Origin: Polaromonas sp.
GTDB lineage: Bacteria; Pseudomonadota; Gammaproteobacteria; Burkholderiales; Burkholderiaceae_C
Direction of reading: 5' to 3'
NCBI RefSeq assembly: GCF_010365105.1
Contig: NZ_JAAFGZ010000016.1
Coordinates: 31,010 to 95,009 of the forward strand
Length of the DNA: 64,000 bases
Below the pieces are notes generated by a model that worked only from the letters and a program-made list of their open reading frames with translations, was not told the origin of the DNA and did no database searches. Made by a program: the position numbers and the translations under genes. Shown here one piece after another: positions 44,591 to 53,319 of this stretch (the first letter of the stretch is position 1; each line of letters begins with the position of its first letter).

Positions 44591-45052
44591 TCAGGAGGCG
44601 TCGAATGCGGCCGGCAGCCATTCGATTTCCGGCACGGCGTTTTCCGGTCCGGACAGCGCGCCGTGGACCAGCACCACGTCGAAGCGGCAAGGCGGCTGGC
44701 TGGCAAAGCGCATCAGATAGTGGCGCGCGGCAAAAATGATGCGGCGCTGCTTGGCGCCGCTGATGCTGGCGCCGGCGCCGCCATGCGACGCATTCGTGCG
44801 CTGGCGGACCTCGACAAACACCAAAGTCCCGTCCGGCGCACGCATGATCAGGTCAACCTCGCCACCGCCACGCCCCGGCGTCCGATAATTGGACTCAATC
44901 CATCGCAGGCCCGCCCTGGCCAGCCAGGCCCGCGCCGCCGCTTCGGCCGCGTCACCCCGGGACTTGGTGGTAACCTGCTTCGGCACTGCCGCAGCACTGG
45001 CTGCCGCGTCCCGGGTGGGCAATTGATCCGCCTGTTTTCTGGAAAACCACAT
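44591..45052 (-). CDS. yraN: YraN family (UPF0102) nuclease-like protein
   Basis: A 153-residue protein with an extra 30-residue polar N-terminus and the UPF0102 core GDAAEAAARAWLARAGLRW, SNYRTPGRGGGEVDLIM and LVFVEVRQR. This is a PD-(D/E)xK restriction-like fold, with Arg in place of the usual lysine of EVK. YraN proteins are suspected Holliday-junction or RNA-processing nucleases, unproven. It faces away from rsmI, the start codons overlapping by one base at 45052, a tight divergent pair whose promoters must lie inside the opposite coding sequence. Confidence 0.9.
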   Translation of the reverse strand: MWFSRKQADQLPTRDAAASAAAVPKQVTTKSRGDAAEAAARAWLARAGLRWIESNYRTPGRGGGEVDLIMRAPDGTLVFVEVRQRTNASHGGAGASISGAKQRRIIFAARHYLMRFASQPPCRFDVVLVHGALSGPENAVPEIEWLPAAFDAS

Positions 45053-45963
45053 TGAACGCTTCTTTCGAAATGGCCCTGGTCACTGCACGCGCCGCAGCAG
45101 GCATGCAGCATTATCCGGAGGCCACGCTGTATGTCGTGGCCACACCCATCGGCAACCTGGCCGACATCACCCTGCGCGCACTGCATGTGCTGCAACTGGT
45201 GCACGCCATTGCCTGCGAGGACAAGCGCCACACCCAGCCGCTGCTGCGCCAGTATGGCATCGACAAGCCCTTGCTGGCCGTGCACCAGCACAACGAGCTA
45301 GAGGCCGCCCAGGGCGTGGTGGATCGCTTGCAGCGCGGCGAACGCGTGGCCTATGTCAGCGACGCCGGAACGCCGGCGGTCAGCGACCCCGGGGCGCGCC
45401 TGGTGGCGGCGGTGCGGGCCGCCGGGTTCAAGGTGATGCCGCTGCCAGGCGCCAGCAGCGTGACGACCGTGCTCAGCGCCGCCGGCGTCACCCGTGCCGA
45501 AGGCAGTGAAGGCAGCGGCAGCAGTTTTGTGTTTGCCGGTTTCCTGCCGACCAAGGCCGGCGAGCGCGACCAGGCGATCGCGCTGCTGGCAACCGATTCA
45601 CGCGCCACGGTCATTTTGGAAGCGCCGCACCGCATTGAGGCGCTGGCGCGCGCCCTGGCCGTGCTGCAGGGCCGGCTCGTCACGGTCGGGCGTGAACTGA
45701 CCAAGCAGTTCGAGGAAATCGCCACCCTGCCGGCGCAGGATTTTGCCGCATGGCTGGACGCTGGTCCGCAGCGCACCCGGGGCGAGTTTGCCCTGGTGCT
45801 GCATGCCTCGGCACCACACGAAGGTCCGGATGACAGCACCCGGGTGCTCAAGCTGCTGCTGGCCGAATTGCCGCTGAAAACCGCCGTGAAGCTGACCGCC
45901 GACATCACCGGCGCGTCGCGCAACGAACTCTACGACACAGCATTGAAGCTCAAGAGCGAATGA
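45052..45963 (+). CDS. rsmI: 16S rRNA (cytidine(1402)-2'-O)-methyltransferase RsmI
   Basis: A 303-residue SAM-dependent tetrapyrrole-methylase-fold enzyme that 2'-O-methylates C1402 of 16S rRNA in the ribosomal P-site. Motifs are ATLYVVATPIGNLADITLRA, ACEDKRHT, YVSDAGTPAVSDPGARLV and PLPGASSVTTVLSAAG. I keep the TTG start at 45052 (GGA eight bases upstream); ATG 45070 is possible. The divergent yraN and downstream Bcr/CflA gene (ATGA overlap) frame it. C-terminal DITGASRNELYDTALKLK is typical. Confidence 0.94.
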   Translation: MNASFEMALVTARAAAGMQHYPEATLYVVATPIGNLADITLRALHVLQLVHAIACEDKRHTQPLLRQYGIDKPLLAVHQHNELEAAQGVVDRLQRGERVAYVSDAGTPAVSDPGARLVAAVRAAGFKVMPLPGASSVTTVLSAAGVTRAEGSEGSGSSFVFAGFLPTKAGERDQAIALLATDSRATVILEAPHRIEALARALAVLQGRLVTVGRELTKQFEEIATLPAQDFAAWLDAGPQRTRGEFALVLHASAPHEGPDDSTRVLKLLLAELPLKTAVKLTADITGASRNELYDTALKLKSE

Positions 45964-47186
45964 ATCCGAACGCCGACCAACTCTGGCGCGGCCCACGCTG
46001 GGCGCTGGCGGCCCTGCTGGCCGTGCTCGGCATGCTGGGGCCGTTCTCCATCGACACCTACATCCCGGCATTTGCCGGCATGGCGACATCGCTGGGTGCG
46101 ACGCCGGTGGAAATGCAGCAGACGCTGTCGGCCTACCTGTTCGGCTTTGCCTTCATGAACCTGTTCCATGGCGCGCTGGCTGACAGCTTTGGCCGCCGGC
46201 CGGTCGTGCTGTGGGGCATTGCCATGTTCACGCTGGCGTCGGCCGGTTGCGCCCTGTCGCAAAGCGTTGGCCAACTGGTGTTTTTCCGCGCCATGCAGGG
46301 CCTGTCCACCGGGGCCGGGATTGTGGTGTCGCGCGCAGTGATACGCGACATGTTCCCGCCCGCGCAGGCGCAGCAGGTGATGAGCCAGGTCACGATCTAC
46401 TTCGGCATCGCGCCGGCGCTGGCCCCCATCGTCGGCGGCTGGCTGTTCGTGCACCTGGGCTGGCACAGCGTCTTCTGGTTTCTGACCGGGGTGGGTGTCG
46501 TGCTCTGGTTGACCAACTACCGCTATTTGCCGGAAACGCTGGAACCCGAGGCACGCCAGCCGTTTGAAGTGCGGCACCTGATGCGCGGCTACTGGCAACT
46601 GGGCTCCAGCCCACGATTTTTACTGCTGGCGCTGGCCAGCGGCGTGCCCTTCAATGGCATGTTCCTGTATGTGCTGGCAGCCCCAGCCTTCCTGGGCGAG
46701 CATCTGGCCCTGCAGCCCACCCAGTTTTTCTGGTTCTTCATGCTGACCATCTCGGGCATCATGTCGGGGGCCTGGCTGAGCGGCCGCCTGGCTGGAAAGA
46801 TCCCGCCCAAAAAGCAGATACGCCACGGCTTTGTCATCATGCTGGTGACGGCCGTTGTCAACCTGCTGGCCAATCTGCTGTTTGACGCCCATGTGTCCTG
46901 GGCGCTGTTTCCGATTGCCCTTTTTGCCTTCGGCTGGGCGCTGATGGTGCCGGTCGTGACCCTGCTGGTGCTGGACCTGTACCCGGAGCGGCGCGGCATG
47001 GCGTCTTCGCTGCAGGCCTTCATCGGCTCGACCGCCAACGGGCTGGTGGCTGGCGTCATTGCGCCGCTGGTCATGCATTCGACGCCGGCGCTGGCCGCCG
47101 TGTCGCTGGGCATGCTGAGCATCGGGCTGGTGGCCTGGATCTACCTGCACCACCGCTGGCCCGAAATTGGCCGCGCGGTGCAGTAG
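45960..47186 (+). CDS. Bcr/CflA family MFS drug-resistance transporter
   Basis: A 408-residue transporter with 12 predicted helices. The start GPFSIDTYIPAFAGMATSLGATPVEMQQTLSAYLFGFA and the cytoplasmic loop GALADSFGRRPVVLWG (MFS motif A) match the Bcr/CflA group, which exports bicyclomycin, sulfonamides, chloramphenicol or related compounds. It overlaps the rsmI stop by ATGA, so translation may be coupled. Substrate cannot be read from sequence. The 3' end converges with the lipoprotein gene after 9 bp. Confidence 0.92.
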   Translation: MNPNADQLWRGPRWALAALLAVLGMLGPFSIDTYIPAFAGMATSLGATPVEMQQTLSAYLFGFAFMNLFHGALADSFGRRPVVLWGIAMFTLASAGCALSQSVGQLVFFRAMQGLSTGAGIVVSRAVIRDMFPPAQAQQVMSQVTIYFGIAPALAPIVGGWLFVHLGWHSVFWFLTGVGVVLWLTNYRYLPETLEPEARQPFEVRHLMRGYWQLGSSPRFLLLALASGVPFNGMFLYVLAAPAFLGEHLALQPTQFFWFFMLTISGIMSGAWLSGRLAGKIPPKKQIRHGFVIMLVTAVVNLLANLLFDAHVSWALFPIALFAFGWALMVPVVTLLVLDLYPERRGMASSLQAFIGSTANGLVAGVIAPLVMHSTPALAAVSLGMLSIGLVAWIYLHHRWPEIGRAVQ

Positions 47187-47195
47187 CCTGCAGGC

Positions 47196-47675
47196 TCAGT
47201 CGTCGGTCGTGATGGGGAACTCGATGCCCTGCCCGGTGCGCTGGACGCGGTTGCCAGCGTCCAGGTACACCCAGTAATACATGTCCTGCACATTGTCGCG
47301 CCAGCGGTAGTTCATGATGTCGCCGGACCACGACGCCACGCCGTCAATCCGTGCCGGCGGGCCGAACTCGCGCTCCACATCGTCGCGCGTCCACTTGCCC
47401 GGTTCGATGCGCAGGAATTCCTGGAGCTTGAGCACCTCCCGCACCGATACCACCTTGCCCGCCGCGTCCAGGTCCACCATCACGGCGCTCTGGCCGGCGG
47501 GCTGCCTCGAATACTGCAGGCGAGTTCCTGTTGCCAGTGGCACGACCCGGGTCGGCGTGCCGTAACTGGCCATGACCTGCTCACGCGACATGCCCGGCTG
47601 CACCGGCGTGAAGGCACAGCCGGCTGCGAGCACTGCAACCGCAGCCAGGCTGACAAAGGTCTTGAAAATCTTCAT
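47196..47675 (-). CDS. BamE (SmpA/OmlA)-like lipoprotein
   Basis: A 159-residue lipoprotein started at ATG 47675 (MKIFKTF). Signal sequence and lipobox VLAAGC (Cys20). The mature domain holds two BamE-like repeats: FTPVQPGMSREQVMASYGTPTRVVPL and KWTRDDVEREFGPPARIDGV, followed by YRWRDNVQDMYYWVYLD. True BamE is a ~100-residue BAM-complex lipoprotein; this protein is longer, with a duplicated motif, so I treat it as a BamE-fold relative of unknown partner. It is monocistronic. Confidence 0.82.
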   Translation of the reverse strand: MKIFKTFVSLAAVAVLAAGCAFTPVQPGMSREQVMASYGTPTRVVPLATGTRLQYSRQPAGQSAVMVDLDAAGKVVSVREVLKLQEFLRIEPGKWTRDDVEREFGPPARIDGVASWSGDIMNYRWRDNVQDMYYWVYLDAGNRVQRTGQGIEFPITTDD

Positions 47676-47973
47676 GATGCACTCCCGGCGAATAAAGCGC
47701 TTTTGGGTCTTACGGTTGAAAAACGTTGCTTTCCCATTTTCGGGAAATTCGGAAATCCCTGCCACGCCCCAAGTCTGTCAGGTATCCGCAAACGCGGGTT
47801 TTCCCCGGGACTTTTCTGGGTTTTTCCCAATGCTTCAGGGGATTGACATCCCGAGCAATTGAAGCCTCAATAGCCAAAGGCATGAAGCCCGACAGTAAAG
47901 CGTTTGTGCGCCCAAGGCGTAACCCGCTTCCTGGGCTGGCCGCCCTTGATAACAACGATAGGAGACCGCAACC

Positions 47974-49665
47974 ATGGAAATCGTTTCCCCTGACCTGCTG
48001 GCGCTGCAGCGCCTTTACCATTGGGAAAAAACAAGCCCCCAGAGCATCAGCCTGACACAGCCCATGGGCGGCGGCATGACACAGGATTACACCTGGGGCG
48101 AGGTGGCCGACCAGGTGCGCCGCATGGCTGCGCACCTGAAGGCCCAGGACTGGGCGCCCGGTTCAAACGTTGCCATCCTGTCCAAGAACTGCGCCTGGTG
48201 GCTCATGAGCGACCTCGCCATCTGGATGGCGGGCCATGTCTCGGTGCCGCTGTACCCCACGCTGGCGCCCGACACCATCGCGCACATCCTCACGCACAGC
48301 GAAGCCAAGGCCTGCTTTGTCGGCAAGCTCGATGCCTGGGAGCACATGAAACCGGGCGTGCCCAGCGGCCTTCCCTGCATCAGCTATCCGCTGTCGCCAC
48401 CAGACGCCATCCGGAACTCTGACCGCTGGGATGACATCTGCGCCCGCCAGGCGCCGATGCAGGGTGAAGTGCTTCGGGGCGCCGACGAACTGGCGACGCT
48501 GATCTACACCTCCGGCACCACGGGCAAGCCCAAGGGCGTGATGCAAAACTTTGGCAGCCTGGCCTGGGCGATGGGTACCGGCGCCAAGCGCATCGGCATG
48601 ACCGGCCAGGACCGGATGCTGTCCTACCTGCCGCTGGCCCATGTGGTCGAGCGGGTTCTGGTCGAGCACGGCTGGCTGCGCACCGGCATGCGGCTTTGGT
48701 TTGCCGAGTCGCTCGACACCTTTGCCGCCGATCTGCAGCGCGCGCGGCCCACCATCTTTTTCTCGGTGCCCCGGCTGTGGGTCAAGTTCCAGCAGGGCGT
48801 GCACCACAAGATGCCGCCGGCCAGGCTCCAGCTGCTGCTGTCGATTCCCGTGATTGGCGGGCTGGTGCGAAAAAAGGTGCTCAAGGCGCTTGGACTAGAC
48901 CAGTGCCGGATCGCAGCAGGCGGCGCGGCACCCATGCCGGTGGCGCTGCTGGCCTGGTACCGCAAGCTCGGCCTGCCGATCAACGAAGGTTATGGCCTGA
49001 CGGAAAATCTGGCGGTCTCGCACCTGACCATTCCGGGCACCAACCAGCAAGGCAGCGTGGGGCCGGCATACGAAGGCGTGGAAGACCGGATCGACCCGGA
49101 CACCGGTGAAATCCAGATGCGCAGCACTGCGCTGATGATGGGCTACTACAAGGACCCGGTGCAGACCAAGGCCGCGTTCACCGAGGACGGCTGGCTGCGC
49201 ACGGGCGACAAGGGCCTGATCGATGCACAGGGCAACCTGCACATCACCGGGCGTGTCAAGGACCTGTTCAAGACCAGCAAGGGCAAGTACGTGGCGCCCG
49301 CGCCGATCGAGGACAAGCTGGTGATGCACGAGGCGGTCGAAGCCTGCGTGGTGACCGGCGCCAACCTGGGCCAGCCACTGGGCATCGTGATGCTTAATGC
49401 CGAGGCCGCCAGGCGCGCGCAGGATGGCACTGCACGCAGCGCACTGGAAAGCTCGCTGGCCCGGCACCTGGAGGCGGTCAACGCCACGCTGGACCCGCAT
49501 GAGCAGCTCCAGTGCATCGTCATCGTGACCACGGCCTGGACCGTGGACAACGACATCATCACGCCGACCTTCAAGGTCAAGCGCAACCGCATCGAGGACA
49601 TTTACTCGGCCAATTACGAACGCTGGGAAGCCTCGGGAAAAAAGGTGATCTGGCAGGCAGGCTGA
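47974..49665 (+). CDS. AMP-dependent synthetase, long-chain acyl-CoA synthetase-like
   Basis: A 563-residue adenylate-forming enzyme with AGGAG before the start. Motif A5-type LIYTSGTTGKPKGVM lies at about 176-190, GYGLTENLAVS near 345 and GDKGLIDAQGNLHITGRVKDLFKTSKGKYV late, ending with NDIITPTFKVKRN. The motifs fit long-chain fatty-acid-CoA ligases (AMP-forming, COG1022) rather than acetyl-CoA synthetases. It activates a fatty acid to acyl-CoA in the cytoplasm or at the membrane. It stands alone; a strong terminator follows at 49758. Confidence 0.91.
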   Translation: MEIVSPDLLALQRLYHWEKTSPQSISLTQPMGGGMTQDYTWGEVADQVRRMAAHLKAQDWAPGSNVAILSKNCAWWLMSDLAIWMAGHVSVPLYPTLAPDTIAHILTHSEAKACFVGKLDAWEHMKPGVPSGLPCISYPLSPPDAIRNSDRWDDICARQAPMQGEVLRGADELATLIYTSGTTGKPKGVMQNFGSLAWAMGTGAKRIGMTGQDRMLSYLPLAHVVERVLVEHGWLRTGMRLWFAESLDTFAADLQRARPTIFFSVPRLWVKFQQGVHHKMPPARLQLLLSIPVIGGLVRKKVLKALGLDQCRIAAGGAAPMPVALLAWYRKLGLPINEGYGLTENLAVSHLTIPGTNQQGSVGPAYEGVEDRIDPDTGEIQMRSTALMMGYYKDPVQTKAAFTEDGWLRTGDKGLIDAQGNLHITGRVKDLFKTSKGKYVAPAPIEDKLVMHEAVEACVVTGANLGQPLGIVMLNAEAARRAQDGTARSALESSLARHLEAVNATLDPHEQLQCIVIVTTAWTVDNDIITPTFKVKRNRIEDIYSANYERWEASGKKVIWQAG

Positions 49666-49757
49666 ATGCGGCCGGGACAGTTTCTGGCGACAAGTCGCCA
49701 GGTCACTTCCATCATGGTGAACAAGGCGCCGGACGGATTTTTGCTACTGAATGCATA

Positions 49758-49796
49758 GCATCTTGCGCAGACGGTGCCTGCGCAAGATGCCTTTTT
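49758..49796 (+). terminator. Rho-independent terminator after the acyl-CoA synthetase
   Basis: GCATCTTGCGCAG (49758-49770) and CTGCGCAAGATGC (49778-49790) are perfect 13-bp inverted repeats around a 7-base loop, followed by CTTTTT. It is the clearest terminator in the window. Confidence 0.92.
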
Positions 49797-49835
49797 GATG
49801 CTCGAAAATGGTCTGCGGGTTAAAACCAGTGCGCG

Positions 49836-50213
49836 CTAGACAATCCGTTCCGGAGCCACTTCGCGAACACGGTGATCGACGTAGTAGCCACCGTATTCCG
49901 TATACCTCAACAGCGTGCGGCCGCACTGCCTGCAGGCATAGGCATCGCAGCGGTTGCAGGGGAAAAACTGCAGGGCCAGCGGCGCGTCCGGCGAACCGTA
50001 GCGCGTGCCGTCCGGGTGAAATTCTTCCAGGGTCGGCTCATCGACCGCCGGATCACGCAAGGTTCCCAGGCGCTGGGCCGACGGGCCCGGCCAGCGGTCT
50101 TCGGTAAAGCTTTCCCAGCCGGGGCAGGCGCCCAGCGCGCAAGTGCATGGCGTGACGGGGCGGCCGGTGCAGGCTTGGCGCAGCGCTGCGGCATCAAGCA
50201 GGTCGGAAGTCAT
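49836..50213 (-). CDS. Conserved hypothetical cysteine-rich protein
   Basis: A 125-residue protein I do not recognise. It has three cysteine groups: CTGRPVTPCTCALGAC near the start and a C-terminal CNRCDAYACRQCGRTLLRY, which looks like a zinc-ribbon or rubredoxin-like knuckle (CxxC...CxxC). It ends GGYYVDHRVREVAPERIV. No leader or membrane segment is seen. It follows the third Bug receptor by 16 bp and is likely cotranscribed with it. No function is claimed. Confidence 0.7.
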   Translation of the reverse strand: MTSDLLDAAALRQACTGRPVTPCTCALGACPGWESFTEDRWPGPSAQRLGTLRDPAVDEPTLEEFHPDGTRYGSPDAPLALQFFPCNRCDAYACRQCGRTLLRYTEYGGYYVDHRVREVAPERIV

Positions 50214-50229
50214 GGCAGTTGTCTGCCCT

Positions 50230-51201
50230 TCAGTCCACCGTGGCGCCGGACGCCTTGACCACGCGGGTCCATTTCAGCGTGTCCGCCGCAATGAAATTCT
50301 TGAACGCCAGCGGCGTCATGTCCATCGGTTCGGCGCCCAGCGCAAACAGCCGCGCCTTGGTGTCGGTCGAAGCCAGGATGGTGCGGATTTCCTTGTTCAT
50401 GCGGTCAACGATTTCCACCGGAATGCCGGCCGGGCCGAGAACCCCGTACCAGGGCTGCGCATCGAAACCCTTCAAGCCCAGCTCGGAAACAGTCGGAATG
50501 TCGGGAAATGCTGCCGAGCGCTTGGCACTGGTCACCGCCAGCACGTTGAGATTACCTGCCTTGACCTGCGGCATGATGGGCACCGGATTTTCGAAGGACA
50601 TGGGGACCTGGCCACCGACAAGGTCGTTCATCGCCGGACCCGACCCTTTGTAGGGAATGTGCTGGATCTTGACGCCGGCCTGCACATTGAACATTTCCCC
50701 GATGATGTGCTGTGGCGTGCCGGAACCGGCAGAGGCAAAGGCGAGATTGCCAGCCTTGGCCTTGGCAATGATGTCCTTGACGCTTGTCAGCCCCGACTTG
50801 GGGTTGACGGCAATCACGAACGCCGCGCTGGCAACCGGCGCCACTGCGGTGAAATCGGTGTTTGGCTGGTAAGGCAGCTTCGGATACAGCGATGGCGCGA
50901 TCACCAGCGGGCCACTGGCGGCCAGCAAAAACGTGTAGCCGTCAGGCTTGGACTTGGACACATAGTCGGTGCCGATATTGCCGCCAGCGCCGCCCTTGTT
51001 CTCGACGATGACGGTCTGCCCCAGCACGCCCTGCAGTTTGGAAGCCAGCATCCGTGCCAGCACGTCAGTGGTGCCGCCAGGCGCATAAGGTGAAACCAGC
51101 GTAATGGTCTTGGCGGGCCAGGCAGCCTGCGCGGCCGCGAACATGGGCGACAGGGACAAGGCCAGCAGCGCGGGAACGGTGCGTAAAAAACGTCTCTTCA
51201 T
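50230..51201 (-). CDS. Bug/TctC family receptor (third)
   Basis: A 323-residue receptor with a signal peptide ending SPMFAAAQA, then WPAKTITLVSPYAPGGTTDVLARM and GAGGNIGTDYVSKSKPDGYTFL, both Bug hallmarks, and a C-terminal LFALGAEPMDMTPLAFKNF. It is the third such orphan receptor here; no TctAB genes are near. A small cysteine-rich protein lies 16 bp downstream. The ligand is unknown; its isolation suggests a broad-scavenging or sensing role. Confidence 0.92.
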   Translation of the reverse strand: MKRRFLRTVPALLALSLSPMFAAAQAAWPAKTITLVSPYAPGGTTDVLARMLASKLQGVLGQTVIVENKGGAGGNIGTDYVSKSKPDGYTFLLAASGPLVIAPSLYPKLPYQPNTDFTAVAPVASAAFVIAVNPKSGLTSVKDIIAKAKAGNLAFASAGSGTPQHIIGEMFNVQAGVKIQHIPYKGSGPAMNDLVGGQVPMSFENPVPIMPQVKAGNLNVLAVTSAKRSAAFPDIPTVSELGLKGFDAQPWYGVLGPAGIPVEIVDRMNKEIRTILASTDTKARLFALGAEPMDMTPLAFKNFIAADTLKWTRVVKASGATVD

Positions 51202-51808
51202 GGTGAAAGCCCTCGTTAACGTGAATAAATGACCGGATGCGCCATGGCCCTATGGGAAAAGGATGAACTCACAAGGCAACGCCGCATGCGGCCAGGATGG
51301 TTTCCAAGCATATCCTTACTGAATATGACAATATCGGCCCAGTCTCCAATTCCTCAGGAATGGCAGGTTTCATTCAGGGCTTTCACGGTCCCCGGGGCTT
51401 AACCTGAAAAGGCGAGTGCCGCGACCGCCTGACAATTCAGTATTCAAGAAAAATCATGGCTTTTCGCTCTTTCAGCATGGATAGTTTGCTATTTATTTAG
51501 TAGCAATTAAAAAATAAATACCATTCTGAAAATTCGCAAGACAGGCCGTGACCGCGAACTTGGCAGCTGTTTGCACAGACCTATTGCTCTGGATCATGAG
51601 AACACGCTGGTTTGCAAGCAACTCCCAAGGCTTGGCTGTAAACTTGATTTCGCCTATATTGGCTGGAAAACCATGACACGGCCAAGTCTTGTGGTGTCGG
51701 CTCCATTCCTTGCGGGAGCCCGTGCTGCCTGATCCAGGCCTTGGTGATGCGGCGACTCACTTTTCACCGTATCCGGTCAGGTTCAATTTAATAAAATCGA
51801 GAGCCCAC
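51202..51808. other. Intergenic region upstream of HiPIP and the third Bug receptor
   Basis: About 600 bp without a supported gene. It carries a copy of the dispersed palindrome (51488-51504) in an AT-rich tract. The leader of the HiPIP gene must be here, but no clear promoter boxes or ribosome site could be placed. The rightward open frame from 51689 is only an extension of HiPIP. Confidence 0.5.
51488..51504. repeat. Dispersed palindrome, copy 5 (intergenic)
   Basis: GCTATTTATTTAGTAGC differs by one base from the copy at 31195-31211, and the context GCAATTA after it is shared. Two such near-identical elements 20 kb apart point to a common repeat rather than chance. Confidence 0.6.
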
Positions 51809-52126
51809 ATGAAATCAAATCGCAGAACCTTTGTCATCCACTCCATTGCCGGCGCAGGCTTGCTGGCCTCAACCCGTCTGGTCCAGGCGCAGGCTGCCGC
51901 ACCACTGGTTCAGGAAACCGATCCGCAGGCGGTTGCTTTGGGTTATAAAGCCGACGCCACCAAAGCGGACAAGGCCAAGTACCCGAAATATGCCGCTGGC
52001 CAGAACTGCGCCAACTGCGCGCTGTACCAGGGCAAACCGACCGATGCTGCCGGCGGTTGCCCGCTGTTTGCGGGTAAACAGGTTTCTGCCAAGGCCTGGT
52101 GTAGCGCCTGGGCCAAGAAGGCCTGA
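51809..52126 (+). CDS. High-potential iron-sulfur protein (HiPIP)
   Basis: A 105-residue protein with a twin-arginine-type leader (SNRRTFVIHSIAGAGLLAS, cleavage after VQAQA), which exports folded proteins to the periplasm. Cys67, 70, 84 and 98 (CANC, C, C in the NCANCALYQGKPT...GGCPLF...AWCSAW context) bind the cubane [4Fe-4S] cluster. HiPIPs shuttle electrons between bc1-type complexes and oxidases or photosynthetic centres. No reaction-centre genes are in view, so a respiratory or denitrification role is more likely. ATG 51809 is chosen over a longer frame. Confidence 0.93.
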   Translation: MKSNRRTFVIHSIAGAGLLASTRLVQAQAAAPLVQETDPQAVALGYKADATKADKAKYPKYAAGQNCANCALYQGKPTDAAGGCPLFAGKQVSAKAWCSAWAKKA

Positions 52127-52158
52127 TGATCCCCGGCCTGGTGTGACGCAGGCCTTTT

Positions 52159-52184
52159 CGCAGTCTGGAGCCTTCCGGACTGCG
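52159..52184. terminator. Stem-loop after the HiPIP gene
   Basis: CGCAGTCTGGA (52159-52169) and TCCGGACTGCG (52174-52184) pair with one mismatch around a GCCT loop. The stem is strong but followed only by CCTTGG, so a T-run is lacking; it may stabilise or end the short HiPIP transcript. Confidence 0.5.
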
Positions 52185-52192
52185 CCTTGGTT

Positions 52193-52306
52193 TCAGCAGA
52201 ACATCAAGGCCATCAGCGCGGCATCTTCCCCCAGGTTGAGCAGCGCGTACCCCGCCACCCGGAAAATCCAGTAGGCGGCGGTATCCAGGCAAAGAATAGA
52301 ATTCAT
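52193..52306 (-). CDS. Small hydrophobic ORF (37 residues)
   Basis: An ATG frame from 52306 to TGA at 52193 encodes MNSILCLDTAAYWIFRVAGY followed by ALLNLGEDAALMALMFC. It could be a membrane-leaning peptide or a leftover of a longer gene. It has no ribosome site of note and I do not recognise a family. Listed as a weak candidate only. Confidence 0.2.
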   Translation of the reverse strand: MNSILCLDTAAYWIFRVAGYALLNLGEDAALMALMFC

Positions 52307-52436
52307 TCGGTTTGAAAATCAGTCAGGAGAACGAGGATTCTGTCTGCATTTTCCAGCAATCGAAGGAATGCATTCGCTTGAACTTCAAATAAGCTTCTCA
52401 CGCAGGCGCGATGTCACAAGCCCGGCTGCAAGACCT

Positions 52437-52874
52437 TCAATGCGTGATGACCACGAGCACGCTGCAGGGTGACTGTTCAATCAAGGCCTTGGAGACAGAA
52501 CCCCGCCACCAGCGGGCGGCCCAGCCGTCCAGATGCTTGTGGCCGACGACGATCAGGTCCGCCTTGATCTGGCGGGCAGAGTAGGTGATTTCACTCACGG
52601 CATCCCCGGTCACGACCTGTCCGCTGGCCTTGAGGCCGGCATCGCCCAGCTTGCGCAGACCCGTGTCAAGAATCGCCTGGTAGCGTTCCTTCTCGCTGGC
52701 CTGCAGCGATTCGTCGTAAATGCTGCCCTCGAGCCCAAGGTTATTCAGCGGCAGCGGCATGACGGCAATGAGCGTGAGTTCCGAGCCGCTCCACTGCGCA
52801 ATTTCGTGGCATTCCAGCAAGGCCTGCTGTCCGGGAGCAGAGCCGTCATAAGCCAGCAGGATTCGTTGGTACAT
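52437..52874 (-). CDS. Universal stress protein (UspA family)
   Basis: A 145-residue Usp domain. It begins YQRILLAYDGSAPGQQALLECHEIA, has IKADLIVVGHKHLDG and the GSVSKALIEQSPCSVLVV tail. The nucleotide loop G-x2-G-x9-G(S/T) is incomplete: the usual GHKH..G pattern is followed by WAARWWRGSVSKAL. It may therefore be a non-ATP-binding variant. It lies 24 bp from the dodecin gene, with which it may be cotranscribed. Usp proteins protect cells during starvation or oxidative stress. Confidence 0.9.
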   Translation of the reverse strand: MYQRILLAYDGSAPGQQALLECHEIAQWSGSELTLIAVMPLPLNNLGLEGSIYDESLQASEKERYQAILDTGLRKLGDAGLKASGQVVTGDAVSEITYSARQIKADLIVVGHKHLDGWAARWWRGSVSKALIEQSPCSVLVVITH

Positions 52875-52898
52875 GCAAGTTCCAGAGTAGGCGGGTCA

Positions 52899-53105
52899 TT
52901 AGTCGAGTGTGAAACCGATTTTCAGGGAAACCTGCCAGTGCGCTACCTTGCCGTCGACCACATGGCCCCGGGTTTCGGTGACGGTGAACCAATGGATATT
53001 GCGCACCGTCTCATGCGCCTTGGCAATGGCTGTGCTCACGGCCTCTTCAATACTGACGCTGGACGAGCCGGTCAGTTCCAGTTGCTTGTAGACATGGTTG
53101 TTCAT
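52899..53105 (-). CDS. Dodecin family flavin-storage protein
   Basis: A 68-residue dodecin: [24 protein letters not shown], then [27 protein letters not shown]. Length and motif are normal. Dodecins form dodecamers that bind FMN, riboflavin or CoA and buffer flavins. The tryptophan in IHWFTV is the one that stacks on the flavin. It precedes UspA on the same strand, suggesting a stress-related pair. Confidence 0.93.
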   Translation of the reverse strand: MNNHVYKQLELTGSSSVSIEEAVSTAIAKAHETVRNIHWFTVTETRGHVVDGKVAHWQVSLKIGFTLD

Positions 53106-53319
53106 GGCGTGGCTCCCTCAAAAGTAGTTCGTCAATGTGAAGTTTCATCTTACGCGCCTTGCATTGAAAGGCCAACTGCAACGCCAACAGATGCCATGCG
53201 CTCCTTCCTTGGTGAAGCAGGCCATTCAGTCTGCCGAGGCCGCCGACATCTTTATTTTTCCAACTGAAAGATGGCATCAGCCCAAAGTAGATGACCAGGT
53301 TTGATGACGTGCCAAACTG

